The position numbers and the translations under genes are program-made. The notes under the pieces were generated by a model. The model made no database searches. It saw nothing but the letters and a program-made list of their open reading frames with translations, and had not been told where the DNA came from. Shown here in pieces: positions 32,411-42,840 of a DNA stretch of 64,000 bases. Position 1 is the first letter of the stretch. The number at the start of each line of letters is the position of its first letter. This DNA is from Ryuthela nishihirai (lineage: Eukaryota; Arthropoda; Arachnida; Araneae; Heptathelidae): NCBI GenBank assembly GCA_038380435.1, contig JAWZYU010000025.1, forward strand, positions 49,608,691-49,672,690, given 5' to 3'.

Positions 32411-33414
32411 TACATACTTTAAGCACTGCAAAGATTAGAGTACTTATTAAGAGCAATCAGGTTGTCTCGTAATTACTTTTTTTTCGTAAAAAGCAAACAG
32501 ATAAACAGCTATTCCTTGTAAAGAAGAAATCCAAAGGCTTTCTGAAATGCGCATTCTTAAAAGAACTGTAATATACTAAGAACAGATTTTACTTTATCTA
32601 GTATTCCTCCTTCTAGGAGACTTGCATTGAAACGAAGACCACTTCAAAGATTCCTTTTTTTATTGCGCTCAAAGAAGCTTCCAGTTTTGTTCAGCTTTAC
32701 CGAGCATGACAGCAGCGAGGTATTTTTCATGGTTCATTTTTAACCTGTCTGTAATTAGCCTATTAAGGCAATATTTAGAGAGCAGCCGACGAATCTCATT
32801 AAAGGTGTAAGAAGCGCTTGCCTTCATTACTGTCCTGTGTCAATATTTGTTTTCCATTCTAGTTGAAGCCCTTGCTCGTACCAGTCTGTTCATTTCGGTA
32901 CCGAGTTTAATGAGTTGTTGGAAGTAGGAGCACGACGCCTGGCGTGTTTACATGTTGTTAACCGTTTTCTTGGTGACTCTGGCTCTTTTTGGCTTTCAGC
33001 CCGGGCACCTGGCTCTCTCTCTACACACACAGAGTAAGTACCCGGCGTCAGATCGTGCTTCTCCATAGGGCAGCTTCATTAAAGAAAGGAAGTGTGCTGG
33101 GGGAAAAAGCTTCTATCACGTGGCTGCCGGGACCCTAACATTGACAAATCGCGCCACATTTGTCCCGCGCCCGACTGTCGCGCGCAATGATGCGTGACAC
33201 GAACGCACGTGACTCGTTTTAATCGTTGGCAAGCTGGTCAGTTTCCGTTTGTTAGACACGTGAGGTAACTCTGTTCTTGATTGGCGCATGATTTGTCTTG
33301 CCAGTTACAAATCACTGAATTAATTTTTTTCAATTCTTGCTTTTTTATTACACGAGAGTACGAATGAATTGTTTTCTCTGAGTCTGTGTGTTTTAAAAAA
33401 ATGATTCTTTTTGT
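32411..33414. other. Repeat-free stretch with a GC-richer segment
   Basis: About 32620-33300 has none of the window's repeats and is GC-richer than its surroundings, with CpGs (tcgcgcgcaatg), a tgtaattag homeodomain-type core and cacgtg-like E-box sequences. No ORF. A regulatory role or a first-exon-like region is possible but not shown. Confidence 0.3.
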
Positions 33415-33680
33415 ATTGGGATGTTTTACTTCTGAACGGAGTTTGTTTTTTTAATAATACAGTGAGTTAAATGGTCCTTGACAAGGGATCAGAGATGGTG
33501 ATAGGGACATACTGGACAACTGTCAGGTGAGAGATAGAAGCTTCCAGTGCACAGGGAATGTCGATCTTCACACTGAGACACAGTCATTCTATAGAGCCTG
33601 TCTTTCAAAGCCCATCAGTGCCATCCCAATTGCAGAAAAGGAATTTTGTTGGCTCTTTTTTTTACACCAACGCTGAACAC
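33415..33680 (-). mobile_element. Very old SINE-A
   Basis: ggatgttttacttctgaacgg start, gacaactgtcag, cccatcagtgcc and gaattttg blocks in order. The head is not recognisable. Confidence 0.55.
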
Positions 33681-34321
33681 CAGAAAGAATTAAAAAAAAT
33701 TTGCAGTTTTATTCTAGTAACTTCATAACCCCTCAACTTAATTTTCATTCAGTCCTCTTTGAATCTGTGGATTTTTCTCTTCAAATTGAAGCATTCAATT
33801 TCGAAGGGCTTGTGCAAAGAAGAATGCACTGCTAAGGAAACCAAACACTGGAATGGAAATTTTATAAATAAAAATTAAATTCTCTGAGGCTTTGGAGCGC
33901 AACTAGATACTCTGATGACTCTGATACATAAAAGTTCATTATCTGAGAATTCAGACTTTAAATTTTACGGATTATAAGAGATTTCCGATAAACTTGTAGC
34001 AGGGAAATGATGGCAAGTTACGCCATCCATTTCTCAGTTTGGATCAGCATCATCTTTTTGCCTGTCTAGTTACAACATCCAATTTTAAATTTAGATCAGT
34101 GTGATAACCTTAGCTTATCTGTTGGTTGGCTCGTGCTGTCGTTAGCACTGCTCGGTGACACTTATTGCTGCTATCAGATGCTGATGAAACGAAACACGAT
34201 CACATGATTACGATGGCAGTCTCCTATTTGATAGCCGATGGAGATTGATCTTTAGTCCGATCTCAATGCGCGAATGGGGGAAAAAAAAAGTCCTTTTTAT
34301 GACTGCTACGACCCGATGCAA
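33681..34321. other. No gene recognised
   Basis: AT-rich; no ORF or repeat identified. Confidence 0.35.
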
Positions 34322-34402
34322 ATGCAGAGACTGAATACTGGGATCCTCTTAAGAAATATGCGCTACTCCAGTCTTTATAAAGAAAATCCTTTATCGAAAC
34401 GT
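34322..34402 (+). repeat. 81-bp segment duplicated at 37647-37728
   Basis: From atgcagagactgaatactgg to ctttatcgaaacgt. It matches the 37.6-kb copy with about three differences, same orientation. Confidence 0.9.
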
Positions 34403-34510
34403 TAACACATAAACGTTCACTGCATCACAAAGTCGTACTTCTACTCATTTCGTACGAATATGCAACACCAACTTACTATCGCAGTTCAACTGGTTTTCTC
34501 GAGAGCCAGC

Positions 34511-34906
34511 GGGGCGGGGGTGGCTCAGTCGGTAGCGCGCCAGGCTCGTAATCTGTAGTTCCCAGGTTCGAGTCCCAGCTGGGTCAGCGTTGAGATTTAC
34601 CTCCGCAAAATTCCCCGCCCTGCCCACGGTCAGTAGGGGACACCGACGGGCTTGGAAAGGCCGCCGTCCGTCGGATGGGACGTTAAGCCGTGACCCCGTG
34701 TGCGGGAGAGCCATACCCTGTGCACGTTAAAGAACACGCTGGATGGCCTTGACGGGAGGCTACCATCTGTCTCCCAACAGCTGTTCCAGTGGGTCCCCTC
34801 TCCCAACCTTCTCTGAGCCTTCGGGGTCCATGTGACCTGGCCATTTAGCCCATGGTGTGCAAAAAAGTGCCGCTCAGAGGTAAAACAACCCAAAACAACC
34901 CAACTA
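34511..34906 (+). mobile_element. SINE-A, full length
   Basis: TSD gagagccagc at 34501-34510 and 34907-34916. The tail repeats its pentamer region (caacccaaaacaacccaact). Confidence 0.95.
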
Positions 34907-34916
34907 GAGAGCCAGC

Positions 34917-35597
34917 ACCGTTATTTCCACTCGGAACTACCGAGGTAACTTTTGCGGCTTACAAAACTCTGTCCTCTTCTTTCTAGGCCTCTGTTCCGTT
35001 GATCGTTACGAACACTTTCTCCTTCGCTTCTCCAACATCTCAGGCGGGGAGAAGTTTGCTGACCTCCTGTCAGGGTCAGAGGACACCCCAAGTTGGTTGG
35101 GCCTCCCTCTCACGGACCTGCCACATCGATTTACATTCCAGCAAGGGTTGCACGAAGTGACGAAACTAGAAGGGACGGGACACCCCAGGAGCCACAATCC
35201 AGAAGGCAGCAAAACTGACGTACTACAGTTCACTGGACTATGGTGCAGGAGCAACAGTCGCTCACCGAGGAGTGAGAGGGGGGGGGGGGGCTAATTACCT
35301 TCTTAAAACACTGGTTGCATTAACATGTCCTTGCTGGAACCGAATACAACTAACGTTACATATGCCTCAGTGTGAAACAGATAATAATGTACGAAAGAAA
35401 TATGTACAAATGGCTCTGCCCAGGAATAACCCAGCCTGAGAAGCAGCAGAATCTTTTTACCTCTTTAGTTTCACCATTATTAATACCGAATTTGGATCAG
35501 CATCCTCTTATTACCTCTCTAGTTACGCCATTAATATTGAATTTGGATCAATATGAACTTTTACTCATCTAGTTAATTAATGGAATAATATTTATTA
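34917..35597. other. No gene recognised
   Basis: ORFs at 35006-35254 (minus) and 35097-35294 (plus) overlap and show no domain. A G run at 35280. A short repeat (gaatttggatca twice) lies at 35490 and 35540. Confidence 0.35.
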
Positions 35598-36410
35598 AAA
35601 ACAAAAATATACATTTTAAATGAGTACTATTAATTAGCAAAATAGTTTATTTATTCACCGAAAAGTGTTCGGTCAGAAAATTTGGAAGATAAAAGTCAGA
35701 TTCAGTATAATGATTATTTATTTTATGAATAGAGAGTAACATTCAAAAATCAAATTATTCATTAGAAATTTTAACATTTTTCTTCCTCGCTTTTTTGATT
35801 TGGGAGTGAACGAAATATACTAAATTATCAAAAGTATTCAGACATTTCCATGTTGTGTGAATGGAAAACTGTATTAAAAGCCCCATAACTTTGGATTAAG
35901 CGTTTTGTAAGTAAAATGTTATAAGAAATGTAAAGTGTAAAAAAATATATTTCAAATCTAGATTTTGAGCAATATTTGTTTGGTCTTTAAAGAATTCCCG
36001 AAACTGACATATTTAGCATCAGTGTTGCTACTCGTAAGAATTTACCTTAAAATTATAACAAATCATATATTGAAATAAATTTAATTTCAAAAGTTTGGGA
36101 AATGTTTTTCACTTGGCATCAATTTTAAAACATGTCTAGTACAAGCGAAACAGCAACATCTAATGTCAAATATTTCAGCCTCAAGAAGTCTCCAAATATT
36201 GAACGAATATTTTCTAAAACACAAATTTGGATAAATTTGATTGAGAGCTACAATTTAACTTCTGCAATAACTTTCTGTAAAAGAATTTATTTTCAAAGTT
36301 AGAGAGTTTTGAATACAGTTTCCCATTCACGTAACATGGAAGTATCCCAGTACATTTGGTCATGTGGTGTATTGCCTCACAATCGACATATTTTAAGAAT
36401 TCCTTTTTGC

Positions 36411-36531
36411 CTTTTTTCTCAGATCTTTTACTTTGGCATATAAACTGACAGGCTCCTGTCAGACCTCTGTGGCAAGCAGCTGCTTGAGGGGGTATTTATT
36501 TATTTATTTATTTATTTATTTATTGTGAGGA
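36411..36531 (+). mobile_element. 5'-truncated SINE-B in the left palindrome arm
   Basis: Body and a long (ATTT)n tail. The right arm shows the empty site (ttttttgcattgtgagg). Confidence 0.92.
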
Positions 36532-37646
36532 TAGAGAGTACTTTGAAAAGAGAGTTATAGCTCTCCATTGAACTTGAAAACTGGTTAAAATGAAAAAAAA
36601 GATATAATTTTGTTGTTACTTAGTAAACAAATTGTAGCATTGAGATGACGCAACCCTATTATATTGGCGCTCCTAGGCTAGCACCTATTGGATAATCGAC
36701 GCCTGCTTAATACAGTATAATACTGCCCGTAGATATGTAGAGGATTTGGTCAGTGGTATTCAGTTTGTGAACAGTGTGAAGAATTGGATTTTTGATGATT
36801 TAAAAATTACTTTACGAATTACGTTATTATTTTAACAAATATTGCGGTCGCATTATAGGTTGTGTTTTAAAGTATTCGTATTCATCCGACATATGAGTAC
36901 TTTCTCGAGTGGGGGTAATTGCAACGTTAGTACTTAGAATTTGTGTTTCTCTCTTAATTTTTAAAGATCTTTGAAATATTTAAATAAAATGTAATAGCAG
37001 ATGTAATAGCAGATGTATATGTAAATAGTATGGAAAAAATATAAACTCAAAATTAACTAATTGTCAGAGAATGAACCTGAAAATTAATTATTTAGGTCCC
37101 GTGAAATTGCAAATTGACAAAATTTCAAACTAAAATATTAATAATAATAAATATAAGTAACTTTGCATACACATCTTATTGTGTCAATTTGATATGAACA
37201 ATTACAAATACAAATCTGGTAGCATTCTAATTATTCTACATGAACAGAAGGTACTTTTAAGAAAATATTCTCGCAAACTCAATTGGCGTTTCATCAGGAA
37301 TAAATCTTTTATTAGTTTATGAAACGGTTAATAAATAGTTTGGTGATAAATACAAAGAAATTTCAAGTGACGAAAACTACGAGTAGTTAAGTGTAGTGCT
37401 CTTTACTTCCTTTCAATGGTTGTGCTTTTGAGCAGGCGCAGATTATTCATTAGGCGATAGCCTAGGAGCGCCAACATAAGGGATGCAGTCATTTCAATGT
37501 AGAATTCGTTTACTTAAGTAACAAAATTATGCCTTTTTTCATTTTAACTAGTTTTCAAGTTCAATGGAGAGCGATAACTCTCTTTTCAAAGTACTCTCTA
37601 TCCTCACAATGCAAAAAAGAATTCTTAAAATATGTGGATTGTGAGA

Positions 37647-37728
37647 TATGCAGGGACTGAATACTGGGATCCTCTTAAGAAATATGCGCTACTCCAGTCT
37701 ATGTAAAGAAAATCCTTTATCGAAACGT
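37647..37728 (+). repeat. 82-bp insert in the right palindrome arm
   Basis: Copy of 34322-34402. The left arm is continuous across this point (gtattgcctcacaatc), so it was inserted after the arms formed. Confidence 0.88.
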
Positions 37729-38513
37729 GGTTGCAATACACTAAATGACCAAATGTACTGGGATACTTTCATGTTACGTGAATGGAAAACTGTATTCAAA
37801 ACTCTCTAACTTTGAAAATAAACTCTTTTACAGAAAGTTATTGCAGAAGTTAAATTGTAGCTCTCAATCAAATTTGTCCAAATTTATGTTTTAGAAAATA
37901 TTCTTTCAATATTTGGAGACTTCTTGAGGCTGAAATATTTGACATTAGATGTTGCTGTTTCGCTTGTACTAGACATGTTTTAAAATTGATGCCAAGTGAA
38001 AAACATTACCCAAACTTTTAAAATTAAATTTATTTCAATATATGATTTGTTATAATTTTAAGGTAAATTCTTACGAGTAGCAACACTGATGCTAAATATG
38101 TCAGTTTCGGGAATTCTTTAAAGACCAAACAAATATTGCTCAAAATCTAGATTTGAAATATATTTTTTTACACTTTACATTTCTTATAACATTTTACTTA
38201 CAAAACGCTTAATCCAAAGTTATGGAGCTTTCAATACAGTTTTCCATTCACACAATATGGAAATGTCTGAATACTTTTGATAATTTAGTATAACTTCGTT
38301 CACTCCCAAATCAAAAAAGCGAGGAAGAAAAATGTTAAAATTTCTGATGAATAATTTGATTTTTGAATGTTACTCTCTATTCATAAAATAAATAATCATT
38401 ATACTGAATCTGGCTTTTATCTTCCAAATTTTCTGACCGAACACTTTTCGGTGAATAAATAAACTATTTTGCTAATTAACAGTACTCATTTAAAATGTAT
38501 ATTTTTGTTTTAA

Positions 38514-38665
38514 ATCAATTTTTGAGTACTTAAAAATATTGTTTTTTTTTCCTTTCAGTATTTATTAGAGACGTATGTTTTCGTTTTTAAATACTTAAAA
38601 ATATAGTTTTTTTTCCGATTCACTACTCATTAGAAATGTATGATTTTTTTTTAAGCAGATAATTT
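38514..38665. repeat. Short tandem units flanking the palindrome
   Basis: Two further units related to the arm end: tacttaaaaatat, a T run, then a cattagaaatgtatg-like block, with a spacing of about 75-100 bp. Confidence 0.5.
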
Positions 38666-38938
38666 TTCCTGCGGCTCTTTAAGAACATAGTTTTTTTTTA
38701 TTTAGTTGAGTTTTTTTCTTCGCTAAGTTTTGTTGGACGGGAGTACTTTAAACGAATGTTAGAAACGATCTATTTCTTTTAAACTTTGGTAGTAGACTGT
38801 GATGATCTAAAGATTTGCATTAGCAGAAATTATTTGTCCCTTACCCTCAAAGGGGGAAGAGTAAAACTCAACTTTTTTCTTTCAAGAGATAACTGAAAAA
38901 TTTTGTTTTTGTATTTTATAAGGCGTATATTAACAAAA

Positions 38939-39133
38939 GCCGTCCCGTGGCAGAGTGGTTAGCGCGCTTGGCTACTGATCTACGGGACCTGGGTTCGAGC
39001 CCCGGGTAAGGCATGGATATTCGTGTCGTTTTTCTGCTGAGGTCCTGCCATCCTCTCAGATCTTCTACTATGGCATATAAACTGACAGGCTCCTGTAAGA
39101 CTTCTGTGGAAAGCAGCTGCTTGAGGGGTTATT
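38939..39133 (+). mobile_element. SINE-B with clear TSD, 195 bp
   Basis: TSD tatattaacaaaa at 38926-38938 and 39134-39146. It defines the family's length: head start gccgtccc, end ggggttattta. Confidence 0.96.
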
Positions 39134-39146
39134 TATATTAACAAAA

Positions 39147-39771
39147 TATTATCATTCTCATTTTCTCAGTCACATATTACTTCCAATTTCCGCTGTTATA
39201 GGATACTGAAGGTGGGAAATAAAAAATCTTCAGTTTCTTTGAAAAGAAGCATCCCATAATCACCAGAGGCGATAAGCATTGTTATACTTACTATTTGATT
39301 TAAGGAGGAAGAGGAGGATTATGACTTTAGATGATTAAAAAATCTGAAAATATTTGATTTTATAAGCACCTTTACCACTTTACGATAAAAAAATGTGGCT
39401 TAAGATGAAGTATCTATGGAAACAAATCCTAATATCCAACGATTCAGTTCAATATTCAAAGAGTTATGAAAGTTGCAACTTTTAACAACTTCACTCGTTT
39501 GGAAAAAACATTCAGAATTGACGAAAATTGAAAAATCACTCCGCAAACTTCTAAAATTGCGTCTTTTCGTTTCTGCAAAAGTGAGGTTAATGTTTTCATA
39601 TCAAATCAAACAGTTTGAATGAACTTTTCGGGTTAATTATATTAACTGGCACTGAGATTAAATATTTCAACTTTGAGAACTCTTTTAATATCGTAACGAT
39701 ATTACTGAATATCGAGATTTAGAAAAGTTTTATTGAAACCTTCCCATTATATAAAAAAGGAAATATTCCCT
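39147..39771. other. No gene recognised
   Basis: AT-rich, without ORFs or repeats that I can identify. Confidence 0.35.
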
Positions 39772-39905
39772 TAAGCAATTTTTGCAGAGGTGTGACAGAA
39801 GCCTTGTCAGTTTATACGCCATAGAGAAGGTCTATAAAAAAGGCGGGATCTCAGTTTTAAATTACATTTCTTTCATAAAAAGCTCAAGAAGAACCCAGCA
39901 CTGAA
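39772..39905 (-). mobile_element. Eroded SINE-B with a flank shared with 42055-42195
   Basis: aagcaatttttgcagagg and gccttgtcagtttatacgcc are SINE-B tail blocks. The following ctcagttttaaa and cataaaaagct blocks also occur after the eroded SINE-B at 42055, so both loci belong to one longer repeat. Confidence 0.6.
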
Positions 39906-39907
39906 TA

Positions 39908-40379
39908 CACTATATTACAAAAAGTAATCTTCCATGTTATGGGAATGGCAAGACACATTCAAATATTTGTTTGATATTAAAAGAATTACAGAAGCTGAAA
40001 CATTTAATTGTAATTTTTTCTACTCATGAAAATTTACTTCAAATGACAAAATACAACTCTTATAACAAATTGTTTACTAACATAAATGTGATTTTTGAAG
40101 TTTGGATAACGATTGTTTTCACTTTACACCAATTTAGACGGAAAAACATTTGGGAAAAAGTGACAGCGACGTCTGCTGTTAAATGTTTCAGTTTCAATAA
40201 CTCTTTAAATATTAATTGAATATTGTTGAAAATTGAGATTAATAGAGATTTGAATGAGATTTTCAATTCATCTCTAGCAACATTTTTCCATAAAAAGTTT
40301 ATTTTCAAAGTTAGGGAGCTTTGAATGTGGCTTCCCATTTGCATAACATAGAGTGTTCGTTTACTTTTGTAATATAGTG
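39908..40379. mobile_element. Tc1/mariner-type MITE, about 470 bp
   Basis: Ends cactatattacaaaa and ttttgtaatatagtg with TA on both sides. Inner arm blocks (ccatgttatgggaatgg and partner) pair near the ends. No transposase. Related units make up the cores of the palindrome arms at 35.8 and 37.7 kb. Confidence 0.82.
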
Positions 40380-40488
40380 TATGTTATGCTTTTCTCACCT
40401 CCGTTCCAATTATTAAGGCTATCCAAGGAAATGGATGGACACTCTCCCTTGTTCCCCTTCCGTTAGGCCCGGTCCTAGCCTACTATTA

Positions 40489-40872
40489 GGGGCGGGGGGT
40501 GGCTCAGTCGGTAGCGCGCCAGGCTCGTAATCTGTAGTTCCCAGGTTCGAGTCCCAGCTGGGTCAGCGTTGAGATTTATCTCCGGAAAATTCCCTGCCCA
40601 CGGTCAGTAGGGGACACCGATGGGCTTGGAAAGGCCGCCGTCCGTAGGATGAGACATTAAGCCGTGGTCCCGTGTGCGGGAGAGCCATACCCTGTGCACG
40701 TTAAAGAACATGCTGGATGGCATTGACGGGAGGCTACCATCTGTCTCCCAACAGCTGTTCCAGTGGGTCCCCTCCCCAAACCTTCTCTGAGCCTTCGGGG
40801 TCCATGTGACCTGGCCATTTAGTCCATGGTGTGAAAAAAGTGCCGCTCAGAGGTAAAACAACACAACCCAAC
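40489..40872 (+). mobile_element. SINE-A with 15-bp TSD
   Basis: TSD cctagcctactatta at 40474-40488 and 40873-40887, the longest in the window. Small deletions (ccctgccc, gtgaaaaaagtg). Confidence 0.95.
40500..40554 (+). promoter_or_regulatory. RNA polymerase III A and B boxes of a SINE-A head
   Basis: A box tggctcagtcgg (40500-40511) and B box ggttcgagtcc (40544-40554) match the tRNA consensus. The anticodon loop ctcgtaa between them reads CGT, a Thr-type anticodon. The same arrangement is present in all young SINE-A copies except the one at 22746. Confidence 0.85.
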
Positions 40873-40887
40873 CCTAGCCTACTATTA

Positions 40888-41617
40888 AAATAATCACTGT
40901 CTCTACAGTGAAGGCAAATGCGATAGTCATAAATCCTTGTTGCTTTTCGGTAAAAGCGTAGAGAACTGGAGAAGTCTGGTATTCAAGAGGACCACGAAAG
41001 AAATCCATTTCCTCTATGAAAAGTGCAGCTGAAGATACCAAGTACGGTGGGTTGGGTCGACACGCCAAGAAGGGCGGCTACGAACACCGACTTCCTGCTT
41101 TGCCATGTCAGCTGCACATGTAGTGGGGCTGACCACGCCCGTTTGTCCTCTCAGGAAGGGGAGAACCCGCAGCGAATCCCAGCTTCCAGGTCAAGATGGT
41201 TTGTTTCTTTTCCCACGCAAGCTGCATCGGTTCCACGCACGATGGGAGGTTATGGAGTGTGGACGGACAAATGGGGACCGTGTCACTGCCAGATGGGGGG
41301 TTAGATCTATGCACCATGCGCCTCACTGCAGTTTCCTGCCCGTTTGTTGATCTACCCTTCGAAATGCATCACAGAAGACTCACTTTTTGATGGCTGACGC
41401 GAAACACGTGGTGGTCCTTCGTCGGATGTGAGGATGAGGAAAATATACTCACTTCCCCCTCTGAGTACAAACAAAACAGTTCTCAAATATCTGTCGTGTT
41501 TATAGCGATAGAATCAAATCTTCGACAAAAATGGTCAAATCTGAAAACTCTTAGGAAATTAATCCCAATTGTTCATTAATAGAAATCTCGTTCAAGCTAC
41601 TCTTATAGTCACTAAGA
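40888..41617. other. Single-copy stretch with overlapping chance ORFs
   Basis: ORFs of 64-93 codons occur in three plus frames and one minus frame across 41023-41390, as expected of a GC-richer stretch. None shows a recognisable domain. Confidence 0.35.
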
Positions 41618-41629
41618 TTGTATTTCGGA

Positions 41630-42012
41630 TTTGGGTTGTTTTACCTCTGAGCAGCACTTTTTTGCACACCATGGGCTAAATGGCCAGGTCATATGGACCC
41701 CGAAGGCTCAGAGAAATTTGGGGGAGGGGACCCACTGGAACAGCTGTTGGGAGACAGATGGTAGCCTCCCGTCAAGGCCATCCAGCGTGTTCTATAACGT
41801 GCACAGGGTATGTCTCTCCCGCACACGGGGCCACGGCTTAACGTCCCATCCGACGGACGGAGGCCTTTCCAAGCCCATCGGTGTCCCCTACTGACCGTGG
41901 GCAGGGCGGGGAATTTTGCGGAGATAAATCTCAACGCTGACCCAGCTGGGACTCGAACCTGGGAACTACAGATTACGAGCTTGGAGCGCTACCGACTAAG
42001 CCACCCCGCCCC
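41630..42012 (-). mobile_element. SINE-A, full length
   Basis: TSD ttgtatttcgga at 41618-41629 and 42013-42024. Confidence 0.95.
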
Positions 42013-42054
42013 TTGTATTTCGGAGTCCATGGCTCTCTTTTGTATTACGAAAAT

Positions 42055-42250
42055 ATCCCATCAAGCCACTGCTTGCCATAGAGGTCTGACAGGAGACTGT
42101 CAGCTTATACACTACAGAAAAGGTAACCTCAGTTTTAAAAACCCTTTTTTTTTCATAAAAAGCTTAGGAAGATTCGACCTCTGAATATGGACCTCTATTA
42201 ACAAATGTTGCTACTCATGAAATCTTATTTCGAAAGGTAAAACACCGTTT
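42055..42250 (-). mobile_element. Eroded SINE-B plus shared flank and MITE relic
   Basis: catcaagccactgcttgcc and gacaggagactgtcagc are SINE-B blocks. The ctcagttttaaaaacc and ttcataaaaagct flank matches 39855-39890. A following ctactcatgaaatcttattt block resembles the inside of the MITE at 39908. Confidence 0.6.
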
Positions 42251-42583
42251 TGAGAATGCCAGTAAGGGTAACGGGAGCAAAAATTTATAAACTTGTGCAT
42301 ATTCAACAACTTTTTCAAGAAGTTGTTCATAAAGATTCTAAAATAGAGAGGAAATGTTATTCTGCAATAGAAATTAAGTCTTTTGCCCCCCTCCCAACTT
42401 TATTCTGGCTCGATCGCGTTACTTCTGGCGCAATCCCCTCCTTTAATTTTTTTTTTCAAAATCCCGGCCTGATAGTCAGTGATCGGTTTTTATATAGAAT
42501 AAGTGAAAAATTCTGGTAAAAACTGAGTTGTACGACTTTCTGAAACCTCTCTAGTTCTTTAACCATCTGACTGAGCCCCATTA
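42251..42583. other. No gene recognised
   Basis: An 89-codon ORF (42250-42519) has no recognisable domain. Confidence 0.35.
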
Positions 42584-42798
42584 GAGTCGCTCAAAAAAAT
42601 ATTCGAACTCTATGGTTGATTACAGAATTCAGAAACAATATCTGGAATGATTTTTTTAGAAATTAGTGATTTGGCAACCTTCGTGTACAGTACACGAAGG
42701 TTGTCTAATCACTAATTTCTAAAAAAAAAATCGTTGCCAGATATTTTTTCTGAATTCTGTAATCAACCATAGTGTTCGGATATTTTTTTGAGCGACTG
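42584..42798. mobile_element. Palindromic Tc1/mariner-type MITE, 215 bp
   Basis: Same family as 31694-31944, with TA duplicated at 42582-42583 and 42799-42800. The central palindrome is shorter, and gtacagtacac replaces the ccacgtgg centre. Confidence 0.9.
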
Positions 42799-42840
42799 TA
42801 CTTAAATGTTAATTAGTTTAAATGTCAATTTACTTAGCCT

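Larger units (their letters stand above)
35598..38513. repeat. Large palindrome with arms of about 1.1 kb
   Basis: Left arm 35598-36725 and right arm 37425-38513 are reverse complements at roughly 95% or more, judged by eye, around a 700-bp spacer. The left arm alone has a SINE-B (36411-36531); the right arm alone has the 82-bp duplicated segment (37647-37728). Each arm holds a unit of about 560 bp (35817-36378 and 37733-38293) whose ends resemble the MITE at 39908-40379. It may be a foldback-type element or an inverted segmental duplication. No protein gene is inside. Confidence 0.9.

Noticed and set aside
35280..35290. G or C homopolymer runs as functional G-quadruplex sites
   Set aside because: Single runs (also at 29785, 30190, 47990 and 49880) lack the four-tract spacing and could include sequencing error.
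40500..40570. Possible genuine tRNA-Thr and tRNA-Ser genes at the many A/B-box sites
   Set aside because: Every such site is followed by the same SINE-A or SINE-B body; acceptor stems do not close properly and many copies are flanked by TSDs.
41023..41390. Gene suggested by overlapping ORFs of 64-93 codons
   Set aside because: Open frames occur in three plus frames and one minus frame at once, as in GC-richer chance sequence, and none shows a domain.
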